From JABWAN01 sp041918175 (GTDB lineage: Bacteria > Zhuqueibacterota > Zhuqueibacteria > Zhuqueibacterales > Zhuqueibacteraceae), in NCBI GenBank assembly GCA_041918175.1, contig JAYRWE010000014.1, positions 30,441-94,440 on the forward strand: a DNA stretch of 64,000 nucleotides, read 5' to 3'. The notes under the pieces are model-generated. The model ran no database searches. It had not been told where the DNA came from and worked only from the letters and a program-made list of their open reading frames with translations. Of the stretch, positions 1-9,184 are shown in pieces. Made by a program: the position numbers and the translations under genes. The number at the start of each line of letters is the position of its first letter. Position 1 is the first letter of the stretch.

Positions 1-2
1 AA

Positions 3-1679
3 CGCGAGGCCACGCAAACGCAGATCGAATTGTTTGAGCGACCGCTCTTCGGCTTGCCGGCTTCGGATTGGATCGCGCTCACTTCGGCATGGCCGATGTT
101 TGTCTCCAATCGCGTCACGACGAACGATCGCGAGGTGAATGAAGCGCTCGCGCGTTATGAGCAGATGCAACGCGCGCGCGTTTATGCGCAAGATGCGGAA
201 GCGCAGGGCGATCTCGCGCCGGCCACGCTGTACACAATCATGGAAGGGCAAACCAACTTTGGCGGCGCCAACGGCATGGGGCGGCACTATGGCTGGATGA
301 ACTTCGGCGATTTGTATTGGGTCGATGGCTATTGCTCCAATCATTATGATTGGTCGTACAGCATGCTGCTGCATTTTCTCCGCACCGGCAAAGACAAACT
401 GCTCGACCTCGGCGAAGTGATGGCGCGACATCAATATGATATCGATCACTATTGGGGCAAACGCACGGACGACCGCAACGAGCATCTTTGGGCCAACGGA
501 CTTTCGCGTTATGAAAAAGGTTATCACGGCAATCTCACGCGCAGCCCGCATGCGGAGCAACAGCCGAAAGCTACGCACACGTGGATTGGCGGCCTGTTGC
601 TGCACTATCTGATGTCGGGCGATCCGCAAGCGCTGGCCGCGGCGCGCGAAACCGTGGAAGGTTATGAAGCGCGCTACACACGTTTTGGTTTGCCGCGCAC
701 GTATGAGTTGCGCTTTCAAGGCTGGTCCATGTTGAATTGTTTGCTCTATTATAATGTCACGGGCGAGCGGCGATTTTATGATCTCGCGTTGCGTCTCGGC
801 AAAGAGGATTTGTTGGCGCTCGAAGTGGAGCGCGGCAGTCGCGGTTATTGGGGCGACGATAAAGCGCCGGAGGAGCAGTCGATGGTCATGTTTAGTTATG
901 TGATCGAGCCGTTGGTGTTGCTGCATTATTTTTCGCGCGATGCGGAGATTTTGCAATTGCTCGAACGCATGGCGCAATGGCTGCGCACCGAAGCGCTGCG
1001 CGGCGGCATGTTGCAAGCGGATAAGTATGTGCCGCTCGAGACACCGTATGCGTGGAAACGCGGCGTGAAGGCTCCGGGCAATGTGATTCGCAATTTGTTC
1101 TATGCGAATCTTTACGGCTATCTCTATGCGCAAAAACATCGCCCCGAGGATTTGACGCTCGCGCGCAAACTTTTTCGCGACAGCATGTTTTGGTATCAAG
1201 CCGGAGACAATGCGCGCGTCGATCCGCAGAGCCGCTCTCCGATTTCCATGTTGCCGCGACAGTTTCCCGGCACGCACACGAAGATTCACGGCTGGACTGG
1301 ACGCAGCCATCAAATCTATTTGCGCACGGAATGGCAAGCACAGAATACGATCTCTGAAGAGACGGAAGCCGCGGCGGAGGTGCGAGATTTTTATCTCGCG
1401 CAGAGCACGCCCAATCCGTTTAGCGTTCGACGCGGCATGGCCGAGCCGTTGAAAATTCCGTTCGGCTTGACGCGGGCGGCGCAAGTGAATATCGCGATCT
1501 ATGATGCCGCGGGCAAAAGCGTCGCGGCGTTGGTGGATAGCGCCTATGCGCCCGGATATTATCAAACGCAATGGGAAGGCCGCACCGATGACGGCAAGCT
1601 TGCGCCCGCCGGCACGTATTGGGTGCGCATGCGCGCGGATGAAGGCAGCACCTGGCGCAAATTCCGCGCGGTGCGCTGA
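3..1679 (+). CDS. Secreted alpha/alpha-toroid glycan-active protein with C-terminal FlgD/T9SS-like domain (5' end outside window)
   Basis: The frame is open to the first base of the window, so the true start and any signal peptide lie upstream. About 450 residues rich in Trp, Tyr and His (GMGRHYGWMNFGDLYW, then helical pairs) look like an alpha/alpha-toroid, possibly of the PcRGLX/YetA rhamnogalacturonan-lyase type, though I cannot prove the family. The last 85 residues start at NPF and end with a segment of the PAGTYWVRM type, as in FlgD-like Ig and T9SS type A sorting domains. I infer an exported polysaccharide-processing or -binding protein. It lies 31 bp before the polymerase gene of the exosortase locus, which suits a role in polysaccharide handling. 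Substrate is unknown. Confidence 0.6.
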   Translation, partial: REATQTQIELFERPLFGLPASDWIALTSAWPMFVSNRVTTNDREVNEALARYEQMQRARVYAQDAEAQGDLAPATLYTIMEGQTNFGGANGMGRHYGWMNFGDLYWVDGYCSNHYDWSYSMLLHFLRTGKDKLLDLGEVMARHQYDIDHYWGKRTDDRNEHLWANGLSRYEKGYHGNLTRSPHAEQQPKATHTWIGGLLLHYLMSGDPQALAAARETVEGYEARYTRFGLPRTYELRFQGWSMLNCLLYYNVTGERRFYDLALRLGKEDLLALEVERGSRGYWGDDKAPEEQSMVMFSYVIEPLVLLHYFSRDAEILQLLERMAQWLRTEALRGGMLQADKYVPLETPYAWKRGVKAPGNVIRNLFYANLYGYLYAQKHRPEDLTLARKLFRDSMFWYQAGDNARVDPQSRSPISMLPRQFPGTHTKIHGWTGRSHQIYLRTEWQAQNTISEETEAAAEVRDFYLAQSTPNPFSVRRGMAEPLKIPFGLTRAAQVNIAIYDAAGKSVAALVDSAYAPGYYQTQWEGRTDDGKLAPAGTYWVRMRADEGSTWRKFRAVR

Positions 1680-1710
1680 AGCAGTACGAACATTTTTTTA
1701 CTTTTGAATT

Positions 1711-3006
1711 ATGCGCGGCATACTCGTCATCGCGTTCATTCTCCTCAGCTTGCCGTTTTGTTTTCGCCGGCCCTATATCGGCATCTTCATGTGGTGCGTG
1801 GTGAGCTATGTCAATCCGCATCGCTTTGCGTGGGGCACGGCGTTTCATTTTCCCGCAGCGCAATTGGTCGCGATTGCCACTTTGCTCGGCTGGCTCTTTT
1901 CTTCCAACAAAGGCCGTTTGCCGCAGCAGCGCGAAGTGTATCTCATGCTGCTGCTCTGGTTCAATTTCGCGTTGACGACGATCACAGCAGTCTACCCGGA
2001 AGACGCGCTGCAGCGTTTGGAGTTCGTTTCGAAAATTTTGCTGATGACGGTGATGGCGCTGTTCATCATCGACGATCGCCGCAAGCTCGAATACTTCATG
2101 CTCGTGCTCGGGCTTTCGGTCGCGGCCATTGCGGTGAAGGGCGGCATTTGGGGCATCGTCACCGGCGGCAAATACATGCTCTGGGGTCCGCGCGGCTCAA
2201 TGATTGAAGACAACAACGACGTCGCGCTCGCACTCAACATGGTCACGCCGTTGCTTTATGCCTTCACCAAAGTTTATCAAAAGAAATGGCTCAAGCTTGC
2301 GTTCTATGCCGTGTTCGGCCTCACGTTGTTCTCCATCGTGCTCACGCAATCGCGCGGCGGCTTTGTGGGCCTGCTCGCCATCGCGGGCATGATGGTGATG
2401 AAGTCGCGCGGCAAAGTATTGATCATTCCCGGCCTGCTCGCACTCGCGCCCATGCTGTTCTATCTTTTGCCCGATCATTATAAAGCGCGCATCCAAACGC
2501 TCGAAAATTACGACACGGATCTTTCCGCGCTGGGCCGCATCAATGCGTGGGGCTTCGCGGTGAATCTCTCACTCGACCGGCCTTTGACCGGCGGCGGCTT
2601 TGAATGCTTCAAGCCGGAGCTGTTCGTTGATTACGCGCCGGATCCCTTGGACTTTCACGCGGCGCACAGCAATTATTTTTTGGTATTGGGTGAGCACGGC
2701 TATCCCGCGCTGTTGCTCTTTCTCGCTTTGTTGATTGCAACGTTGCTCAAGCTGAGGCGGCTCGAAACGGTCAGCGCGAAGCTGCCTGCGCTTTCATGGG
2801 TGAATGCGTATGCCGTCGCGCTGCAGAGCGGCCTTGTGGGCTATGCGATCAGCGGCGCATTTTTGGGCCGCGCCTATTTTGATCTCTTTTATCATTTCGT
2901 GGCCGCAGCGATTATCTTGCATGAATTGCTGCAGCGCGAGATCGTAAACCTCGTGATCGCGAGCACTCAGCAGGCTTCACGGAAGACGGCGACCGCGGCG
3001 AGTTGA
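1711..3006 (+). CDS. Exosortase-associated O-antigen ligase/polymerase-like membrane protein
   Basis: This 431-residue protein has about ten hydrophobic segments and a large loop near residues 260-320, the layout of Wzy/WaaL-type O-antigen polymerases and ligases. The N-terminus (FCFRRPYIGIFMWCVVSYVN followed by PHRFAWG) closely matches my memory of the putative O-glycosylation ligase family tied to exosortase A systems (TIGR03097). It would act in the inner membrane, joining polysaccharide units or transferring glycan to exported proteins. ATG 1711 follows the upstream stop by 31 bp with no clear ribosome-binding site, so translational coupling is possible. An R1 repeat begins 12 bp after its stop. 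The exosortase and EpsI genes 10 kb downstream support the assignment. Confidence 0.8.
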   Translation: MRGILVIAFILLSLPFCFRRPYIGIFMWCVVSYVNPHRFAWGTAFHFPAAQLVAIATLLGWLFSSNKGRLPQQREVYLMLLLWFNFALTTITAVYPEDALQRLEFVSKILLMTVMALFIIDDRRKLEYFMLVLGLSVAAIAVKGGIWGIVTGGKYMLWGPRGSMIEDNNDVALALNMVTPLLYAFTKVYQKKWLKLAFYAVFGLTLFSIVLTQSRGGFVGLLAIAGMMVMKSRGKVLIIPGLLALAPMLFYLLPDHYKARIQTLENYDTDLSALGRINAWGFAVNLSLDRPLTGGGFECFKPELFVDYAPDPLDFHAAHSNYFLVLGEHGYPALLLFLALLIATLLKLRRLETVSAKLPALSWVNAYAVALQSGLVGYAISGAFLGRAYFDLFYHFVAAAIILHELLQREIVNLVIASTQQASRKTATAAS

Positions 3007-3017
3007 GAGCACGCGAC

Positions 3018-3165
3018 AATTCCCCCCTTGAGGGGGGCCGGGGGGGTGTCATCCATAGATCTAGCAGATGCAAAGATTTTTTTATACACAAAACGGGAAA
3101 CGATGAATTTGAATTTCGTGATCGCGCCGAATAACACCCCCCTAACCCCCCTCAAGGGGGGAATT
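3018..3165. repeat. R1 palindromic element, copy A (inverted pair)
   Basis: Two arms in opposite orientation, 3018-3050 and 3134-3165, each carry a perfect CCCCCCTTGAGGGGGG palindrome followed by two variable bases and an AGGGGGGTGT-like tail. About 83 bp of AT-richer sequence lies between them. The outer ends are AATTC and GAATT. The right arm ends 6 bp before the preferred GTG start of the beta-helix gene and offers AAGGGGGG as its Shine-Dalgarno sequence. Copy C at 49087-49234 has the same total length, 148 bp. Confidence 0.9.
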
Positions 3166-3171
3166 ATTGGA

Positions 3172-4413
3172 GTGCTCCATCTTGCTGTCCTCATCGTTGT
3201 CGGCATCTTTTCATCATCCCTCCTCGCCGCAACCTACATTGTTCGCCCTGGCGGTGACCTGCGTCCCGCACTCGCCAAACTCACGCCCGGCGATACGCTG
3301 CTACTGCGTGGCGGGCTTTATCAAATAGAATCCATGCGCATTGACAAACAAGGCACGCCGCAAAAGTACATCGTCATCGCCGCGGCGCCGAATGAGAAAC
3401 CGGTGCTCACCGCAATTTCGCCGCAGCACAATCTCATCAGTATGCGCTCCGCGGCTTATGTCATCATCGACGGTTTGACTATTGACGGCACATTGCCGAA
3501 CGTGGACGCGATCAAATTCGAGCACGGGCATGCGAGCCATCACGTGATCATTCAAAATTGTGAGATTAAAAACTTCAAAGGCGTGGCGATCAATTCCAAA
3601 GGCGAAGATCATCACATTACGGTGCGACGCTGCCATATTCATCACAGCTCCATGGGCGTGGGCGAAGCGTTTTATATCGGCAAGCAAGACGCGAGCGTGA
3701 CGCCGCACCATTGGCTCATCGAAAACAATTTGATTCACAACACCGCCGGCCAACAAGGCGACGGCATTGAATTGAAATATGGCGTGCATAGCTCCATCAT
3801 TCGCGACAACGTCGTTTATCAAACGCAGTATCCCGCGATTCTTTGCTATGGCGTGACAGGCGACAACAGCAAGCGCGAGCGTTCGAATGTGATTGAAGGC
3901 AATGTTGTGTTTGAAACGAAAGAAGGCATTGGCGTATACGCCGATGCCGTGGTGCGCAATAATATCGTGGTCGGTTGTGACTTGGGCTATCTTTCCCGCG
4001 CGCATCGCAAAGCGCCGCAAAATCTCGAAGTGTACAACAACACGTTTTATGATTGCGGCGTGCTCGCGTTGCAAGACTGGAACGAGGCGCGACATTGTCT
4101 CTTCGTGAATAACGCGGCGTACAATATCAAGCGCGGCGTGCGTTTGCGAGGCACGGGAAGCTTTGCGAGCAATGTCGGGAACTTCTCGGCCGCGGGTTTT
4201 CGTTATAGCGAAGCGCATCAGGATTTGGTCGCGCCGCGCGTGTGGAATTTTTATCCCACACCAAACTCCGCGTTGCGCGATGCCGCTGATTTGCGCGTGT
4301 TTGCGCCCGATGATTTCAACCACAACAAAAGAGACGGGCATGCTGATATTGGCGCATTCGAATGGCGCGGGGAAAACAAAATGCCTGCGCCACTCGTGCG
4401 AGATTTTAAATGA
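3172..4413 (+). CDS. Secreted right-handed beta-helix protein
   Basis: The product has a signal peptide (LHLAVLIVVGIFSSSLLAA then TYIV) and a long body of short repeats rich in I/V, N and G, such as HHVIIQNCEIKNFKG and YVIIDGLTIDG. These are the parallel beta-helix coils of pectate-lyase-like and alginate-epimerase-like folds. I chose GTG 3172 because the signal peptide starts there, just after the R1 arm; ATG 3103 is possible but would put repeat-coded residues (NTPLTPLKGG) before the signal sequence. Beta-helix proteins in exopolysaccharide loci often cleave, epimerise or bind the polymer, but no catalytic motif is certain here. The stop overlaps the next gene by four bases (ATGA), indicating one transcript. 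Confidence 0.75.
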   Translation: MLHLAVLIVVGIFSSSLLAATYIVRPGGDLRPALAKLTPGDTLLLRGGLYQIESMRIDKQGTPQKYIVIAAAPNEKPVLTAISPQHNLISMRSAAYVIIDGLTIDGTLPNVDAIKFEHGHASHHVIIQNCEIKNFKGVAINSKGEDHHITVRRCHIHHSSMGVGEAFYIGKQDASVTPHHWLIENNLIHNTAGQQGDGIELKYGVHSSIIRDNVVYQTQYPAILCYGVTGDNSKRERSNVIEGNVVFETKEGIGVYADAVVRNNIVVGCDLGYLSRAHRKAPQNLEVYNNTFYDCGVLALQDWNEARHCLFVNNAAYNIKRGVRLRGTGSFASNVGNFSAAGFRYSEAHQDLVAPRVWNFYPTPNSALRDAADLRVFAPDDFNHNKRDGHADIGAFEWRGENKMPAPLVRDFK

Positions 4414-5375
4414 GCGCTTCTTCACCTCTCATCATGATCAGCGGCTTGCCGCGATCGGGCACGACCTGGCTCGGCAAGCTTTTCGACAGCCATCCGCGCG
4501 TATTATATCGCCATGAGCCAGACAGCGTGTTTCCGCTGAAATGGTTGCCGACGATGATCGCGGACGGCGGCGCAGCATATGCCGCCCGCCTGCGCGAGTT
4601 TGTGGTTCAAATTCCTTTTATGCGCGACGCGAAAGTCGCGGCCTCGCAGCCGCAATTCGCGAAAGAATATTTCAGCGCGATGCGGCAATTTTGCGCGGAG
4701 CACGCCCTGCGCGCGATCAAGCTCTTCGCGAAGGTCGGCGATAGCACGCAAATCCCGCGTTTCTGTTTGCCGAATGCAAATGCCGAGTTTGTGTTGACGT
4801 GGAAGACCATCGAGTCGTGCGGCCGGCTCGGTTGTTTTGTGAATACGCTACAGCCGCTGCGTGTCATTCAAATTTTGCGACACCCCGGCGCGGTCACGGC
4901 TTCGCAACTGCGCGGCAAACGTTTGAACAAGTTCAACGGCTATGATCAAGCGGTTGATTACAACTATTTCAAGCTGTGGTTGGAAAAGGAAGACGCGCAC
5001 ACGCTCGACATGCTGCAAAGCATGAGCGAAGTCGAGCGTCTCACGTGGCTCCATCTCGTGCGCATGGAAAAAGCCGTAAACGATCTTGCCGCGCGCCGCG
5101 ATTGTCGCGTTGTGGTTTATGAAGACCTGTGCGCGCGCCCCGCGGAAATTTTGGAAGAGCTATTGGAGTTTTGCGGATTGGATTTTTCCGCGCAGACGAA
5201 AAAATTTCTGCACGAGAGCACCTCGAAAACCGACAAGCGCTACTTCGGCCTGTTCAAAGATTCGTTGGAGTCCGCGCATAAATGGAAAACCGAGTTGCGA
5301 CCGAACGAGCGCGAAGCGACTCAGCGCATGGTAGCGCAATCGCCGCTCGCGCGCTTTTGGGAAGAGGGCAAGTAA
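4410..5375 (+). CDS. Sulfotransferase family protein
   Basis: This 321-residue cytoplasmic protein starts with a classic 5'-phosphosulfate-binding loop (MISGLPRSGTTWLGKLFDSH) and has a 3'-phosphate-binding segment (VIQILRHPGAV) near residue 150. Both bind the donor PAPS. A conserved DLCARPAEILEELLEFCGL stretch near residue 240 is typical of the family. It probably sulfates a sugar residue of the exported polysaccharide or a glycolipid precursor; the acceptor cannot be read from sequence. The start overlaps the beta-helix stop as ATGA, so the two are translationally coupled. Sulfotransferases of this kind recur in exosortase-linked polysaccharide loci. Confidence 0.85.
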   Translation: MSASSPLIMISGLPRSGTTWLGKLFDSHPRVLYRHEPDSVFPLKWLPTMIADGGAAYAARLREFVVQIPFMRDAKVAASQPQFAKEYFSAMRQFCAEHALRAIKLFAKVGDSTQIPRFCLPNANAEFVLTWKTIESCGRLGCFVNTLQPLRVIQILRHPGAVTASQLRGKRLNKFNGYDQAVDYNYFKLWLEKEDAHTLDMLQSMSEVERLTWLHLVRMEKAVNDLAARRDCRVVVYEDLCARPAEILEELLEFCGLDFSAQTKKFLHESTSKTDKRYFGLFKDSLESAHKWKTELRPNEREATQRMVAQSPLARFWEEGK

Positions 5376-5417
5376 ATGTTTGTCGTGATGCCTTATGAAA
5401 TCTGACGATCAAACTCG

Positions 5418-5556
5418 GTAGCCCCGCCCCCTTGTGGGGCGATGCAACGTGCATGAACAGCGGCCCACAAGGGGCCGGGACTACGACCATTACCGATTTT
5501 GAAAGTCAAAACTCATTAGGCATTTCAAGCTAGAGGGCTCAAACGCCTGAAGGCGT
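5418..5556. repeat. R6 inverted pair plus short hairpin (intergenic)
   Basis: Two GC-rich arms, 5418-5440 (GTAGCCCCGCCCCCTTGTGG...) and 5464-5485 (its approximate reverse complement, ending GGGACTAC), form an inverted pair separated by 23 bp. A separate perfect hairpin, ACGCCTGAAGGCGT, lies at 5543-5556. The sulfotransferase and VanZ genes converge here, so the second hairpin, 3 bp past the VanZ stop, could help end transcription, although no T-run follows. The family differs in sequence from R1. Confidence 0.7.
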
Positions 5557-5558
5557 CA

Positions 5559-6962
5559 CTACGAGCGCGTGTGAGGGCGGAAAGAAGTTGATGCTGAAAA
5601 TTTTCCCGCGCGCGTGCGGCGTGAAGAAATCTGAAAGTGCTCTCGCCCACCTCGGAAAAATTTTCGCCACAGCCAAATTCCCAAAGCTGCGCCGAGCGCT
5701 GCATTCATGCAGTCCGTTACGCCATGCGCATGCTGCGCAAAACCGAGCTGCAATGCTTCGAGCAGGAGGCTCAAACTCACGCTCGCAGCGAGAGTGAGGC
5801 GTTGCTGCGAAGTTTGATTCGCGGAGGGGCGAAGGTTGAGGCGCGCGAGCATGAGCAGGGCAAACAATGCAAAGAGCACAAGGCCCTCGCCCAAATCCGC
5901 CACTGCGTGCGCGTTGGTGTTGCGATAGTATTCGATGAAGGGCAGCCATTCAAACTGCGCAAGGTTCGCTGCGCCGAAGTCAAATTCATACGGCTGCAAT
6001 TCCAACAAAAAAATATACGCGAGCAAATGTCCGAGCCCGAGGTTGAGCATGAGCTTGCGCTCGCACAAAGCTCGAGCAGTTCGCGCCTGGCGCGCGACGC
6101 GCATTTGTGCCAGAATAAAAATCGCCGCGCCATAAAGCCCGCCTTCGAGACCGGCGAGCAGATTGCGCAAGCGAACCACATGAGCTACGAGAAAAAGTTG
6201 CGCGCCTTCAAGCAGGAGCGCAACGCCGGCGGTTAAACCAATCGCCTGCACCAGAACGCGCGTGCGTTGCGTGCCGCTCTGCGCGCGCAGCCAGAGCAAC
6301 GCGAAACCGGCGTAAAGAATCGTCTCGGCGAACAAATCGCCCAACGCCGTGGGCGTTTGTGGCAACGTCAGCTCCGTTGCTTTCAAGTTTTTTTTAATGG
6401 TTGAAATATCGAGCGTGGGATGCACCGGCATGAGTTGCGCGAACACGAGCAACACGGCATAGAGGCTGAACAGTTTCAACTCAGGCGTTCGCGCAAAACG
6501 ATGCAGCAATAAACGCTGCAAGTAAATTTGCTGCCGCGGCCACCAGAGCGTTGCGAAGCCCGCGCCCAGCGTCGCACCCAAGCCGTTCATCAAACAATCC
6601 AACAACGAAGCCACGCGGCGCTCGGAAAAAAATTGTATGAATTCCACTCCGCCGCTCAATAGCAAGCTCGCGCACGTGGCCAACAACACGACGCGCGTGC
6701 GGCGCGAGCGCGGCGCGGATTGCAGACGCGCAAGGCCAAGCAACAGGCCGAACGGAATAAACAAGAGCACATTGCTCACGAGGTCGGTGAGCGCAAAGCC
6801 GCGATCCGCATTGCGCTGCAATGGATCGGCGAGCAAGGCGTCAAGCTTCGCCGCAAAACTTTCCGGCGGTGTGTCGAACGCAAAGGGGATGATCGTCGCG
6901 TAAATAATGAACGCCGCGTAGAGCAGGAGAAGTTGCAACGGGAGGTTGGCGGGACGAGGCAT
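5559..6962 (-). CDS. VanZ-like family membrane protein
   Basis: This 467-residue protein is strongly hydrophobic with ten or more membrane segments. The first third carries the VanZ-like pattern: LYAAFIIYATIIPF, then ALTDLVSNVLLFIPFGLLLG, then GGVEFIQFF. A second, weaker copy appears near residues 170-290 and a third near 330-450 (SLLLEALQLGF), so the protein looks like an internally repeated VanZ domain, longer than the usual single-domain form. I placed the start at 6962 because the upstream in-frame ATG (7001) lies in an R3 hairpin. VanZ-like proteins are common in exosortase loci, but their biochemical role is unknown. It is the only - strand gene among the first EPS genes. Confidence 0.75.
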   Translation of the reverse strand: MPRPANLPLQLLLLYAAFIIYATIIPFAFDTPPESFAAKLDALLADPLQRNADRGFALTDLVSNVLLFIPFGLLLGLARLQSAPRSRRTRVVLLATCASLLLSGGVEFIQFFSERRVASLLDCLMNGLGATLGAGFATLWWPRQQIYLQRLLLHRFARTPELKLFSLYAVLLVFAQLMPVHPTLDISTIKKNLKATELTLPQTPTALGDLFAETILYAGFALLWLRAQSGTQRTRVLVQAIGLTAGVALLLEGAQLFLVAHVVRLRNLLAGLEGGLYGAAIFILAQMRVARQARTARALCERKLMLNLGLGHLLAYIFLLELQPYEFDFGAANLAQFEWLPFIEYYRNTNAHAVADLGEGLVLFALFALLMLARLNLRPSANQTSQQRLTLAASVSLSLLLEALQLGFAQHAHGVTDCMNAALGAALGIWLWRKFFRGGREHFQISSRRTRAGKFSASTSFRPHTRS

Positions 6963-6995
6963 GATCGTTCTGGAGTTGTTCTCAACATCTCTATG

Positions 6996-7068
6996 TGTCA
7001 TTCAGCAGGAATCTTTTTACTCGCTGGAGATATTGCCGAGTGCTTAAAAAGATTCCTCCGGAATGACA
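6996..7068. repeat. R3 73-bp hairpin, copy a
   Basis: The element starts with TGTCATTCAGCAGGAATC and ends with the near-complement GATTCCTCCGGAATGACA. The full stem is about 24 bp and the loop holds a second short inverted repeat (ACTCG...CGAGT). It lies in the divergent gap between the VanZ-like gene and the amidotransferase gene. Other copies are described in their own entries. Confidence 0.9.
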
Positions 7069-7141
7069 AACGGAAGATAGAAGAAATAGTAAAGTCGTGT
7101 TTGCTCTAGTATAGTCACCATCCCCTCAATTCGCATATTCC

Positions 7142-9049
7142 ATGTGTGGTATCTGTGGCAAAATTTTCATTGATCCGCGCGCGCAAGTAGAAGCTGCGAC
7201 GCTGCAACGCATGAACGACGCGATTGCGCATCGCGGGCCGGAAGCCGAAGGTTTTCATCTTCGCGGCGCCGTGGGTTTGGGCCATCGCCGTTTGAAGATC
7301 ATCGACGTCGCGACCGGCATTCAGCCGATGTACAACGAAGACGGCAATCTCGTCATCGTCTTCAATGGCGAAATTTATAACTACCTCGCTCTTCGCCGCG
7401 AGTTGCTCGCGCACGGCCATCATTTCAAAACCAATTCCGACACGGAAGTGTTGCTGCACGGCTATGAGCAATGGGGCCGCGAGCTGTTGCGGCGCTTGCG
7501 CGGCATGTTTGCGTTTGCGCTGTGGGATGAGCGCGCGCAACAACTCTTTCTCGGGCGCGATCAGATCGGCATCAAACCGCTGCATTATTATTTCGACGGA
7601 CGGCAGTTTCTTTTTGCCTCGGAGATCAAAGCGATCCTGCAAGATCCGAGCGTGGCGCGCAAGGTCGATGCGCAAGCGCTCGACGATTATCTCACCTATC
7701 TCTACGTTCCCGCGCCGAAAACAATTTTCGCCAACATTCGCAAGCTCAAAGCGGGTCACGGCCTCATCGTCAACGCGCGCGGCCTCGAAGAGTTTGAGTA
7801 TTGGGATTTGGATTTCACGCCGCGCAACGGCAAGAGTGAAGCGGATATGGCGCACGACCTCAACGCCGCGTTGCGCGAATCTGTGTCCGCGCAACTCATG
7901 AGCGAGGTGCCACTCGGCGCATTTCTTTCCGGCGGCATTGATTCGAGCGCGGTGGTGGCTACGATGTCGCAACTGCTCGAACAGCCGGTGAATACGGCCT
8001 CGATTGGCTTTCGCGAGTCGGCGTTCGATGAACTGCCCTATGCGCGAATGGTTGCGCAGCAATATCGCACGCACGCGCACGAGAAAATCGTGCAAGCCGA
8101 GGCCGCGAAAATTTTGGACACACTCGCGTGGCATTTCGACGAGCCGTTCGCCGATTCCTCGATGGTGCCGATGTATTACGTCTCGCAAATCGCGCGTGAG
8201 CGTGTCACGGTTTGTCTTTCCGGCGATGGTGGCGATGAAAATTTCGCGGGCTATCGTCGCTATCGTTTCGACGCGCTCGAAAATCGTTTGCGCGGCTTCA
8301 TGCCGCAAGCCGTGCGCGCTCCGCTCTTCGGTGCGTTGGGTAAAATTTATCCCAAAGCCGATTGGCTCCCGCAAATTTTCCGCGCGAAGACTTTGCTCAC
8401 CAATCTCTCGCTCACGCCGGAGCGCGGCTATTTCCACACGATGAGCTGGTTTAATGCAACGATGAAAGCGCGAAGTTACACTGCCGCGTTTCGGCGCGAG
8501 TTGCAAGAATACGATCCGTTTTCCGTCATGCAAACGCACTTCGACCGTAGCCGTGATTGGGATCCGCTCGCGCGCATTCAATATGTCGATGTGAAAACCT
8601 ACCTTGTGGACGATATTCTCACGAAGGTTGATCGCGCGAGCATGGCGCACGCACTTGAAGTACGCGTGCCGATTTTGGATCATCTTTTCATGGAGCATGC
8701 TGCGCGCATTCCGGCGCATTACAAGCTACGCGACGGCGAGGGCAAATATATTTTCAAACAAGCGCTGCGCGGATTGGTGCCGCATGAAATTTTATATCGC
8801 CCGAAGATGGGCTTTTCCATTCCGCTCGCGCAGTGGTTGCGGCGTGAGCTTAAAAGCGTGTTTGCAGATCGCGTCTTCGCGCGCGAGTCGTTTGTGAGTG
8901 CGTGGCTCGAAGTGCGCGAGCTGCGCCGCATGTGGGAGCAACATCAACGCGGCACACGCGATTATGCCTATCATCTTTGGGCCGTGCTCATGCTGGAATG
9001 TTGGGGTAGGAGATTTTTGCAACACAATTCCCCCCTTGAGGGGGGTTAG
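7142..9049 (+). CDS. asnB: Asparagine synthase-type glutamine amidotransferase (exosortase-associated)
   Basis: The protein starts MCGICG, giving the N-terminal nucleophile Cys2 of class II glutamine amidotransferases after Met removal. Residues 1-190 are the glutaminase domain. The synthetase domain has the PP-loop SGGIDSSAV at about residue 263 and the downstream SGDGGDENFAGYRR motif. The reaction is ATP-dependent transfer of glutamine ammonia to a carboxylate. In exosortase/EPS loci (XrtA-associated amidotransferase families) the acceptor is probably a sugar acid or peptide rather than free aspartate. The last codons (NSPLEGG and the TAG stop) are contributed by the R1 copy B arm. It begins a + strand run that continues with a glycosyltransferase. 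Confidence 0.9.
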   Translation: MCGICGKIFIDPRAQVEAATLQRMNDAIAHRGPEAEGFHLRGAVGLGHRRLKIIDVATGIQPMYNEDGNLVIVFNGEIYNYLALRRELLAHGHHFKTNSDTEVLLHGYEQWGRELLRRLRGMFAFALWDERAQQLFLGRDQIGIKPLHYYFDGRQFLFASEIKAILQDPSVARKVDAQALDDYLTYLYVPAPKTIFANIRKLKAGHGLIVNARGLEEFEYWDLDFTPRNGKSEADMAHDLNAALRESVSAQLMSEVPLGAFLSGGIDSSAVVATMSQLLEQPVNTASIGFRESAFDELPYARMVAQQYRTHAHEKIVQAEAAKILDTLAWHFDEPFADSSMVPMYYVSQIARERVTVCLSGDGGDENFAGYRRYRFDALENRLRGFMPQAVRAPLFGALGKIYPKADWLPQIFRAKTLLTNLSLTPERGYFHTMSWFNATMKARSYTAAFRRELQEYDPFSVMQTHFDRSRDWDPLARIQYVDVKTYLVDDILTKVDRASMAHALEVRVPILDHLFMEHAARIPAHYKLRDGEGKYIFKQALRGLVPHEILYRPKMGFSIPLAQWLRRELKSVFADRVFARESFVSAWLEVRELRRMWEQHQRGTRDYAYHLWAVLMLECWGRRFLQHNSPLEGG

Positions 9050-9179
9050 GGGGGTGTCGCTCGGTATTGTGAGTAAAGTGAAGAGCAGTTATTAAAGAGC
9101 ATTAAAACGTGTCATGATAAAATTGAATAGCATTGTCGCCCTCAATAACACCCCCCAAAGCCCCCCTCAAGGGGGGAAT
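9026..9179. repeat. R1 palindromic element, copy B (inverted pair)
   Basis: Arms at 9026-9058 and 9148-9179 are inverted copies of the CCCCCCTTGAGGGGGG core plus AGGGGGGTGT tail, separated by about 90 bp. The left arm overlaps the 3' end of the amidotransferase gene and encodes its last residues and stop. The right arm ends 5 bp before ATG 9185, leaving AAGGGGGG 8 nt upstream of that start. The spacer is unlike that of copies A, C or D. Confidence 0.9.
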
Positions 9180-9184
9180 ATGTG

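Noticed and set aside
3301..4425. Long - strand frame opposite the beta-helix gene
   Set aside because: Antisense shadow with no recognisable fold; the + strand has signal peptide and beta-helix repeats.
6996..7068. R3 hairpins as ordinary rho-independent terminators
   Set aside because: The stems are long and flanked on both sides, have no T-run after the stem, and one lies between divergent genes where no terminator is needed.
7115..8719. Long - strand open frame opposite the amidotransferase gene
   Set aside because: It is the antisense of a well-supported enzyme, is rich in Arg and His as expected of a GC-rich shadow, and shows no domain.
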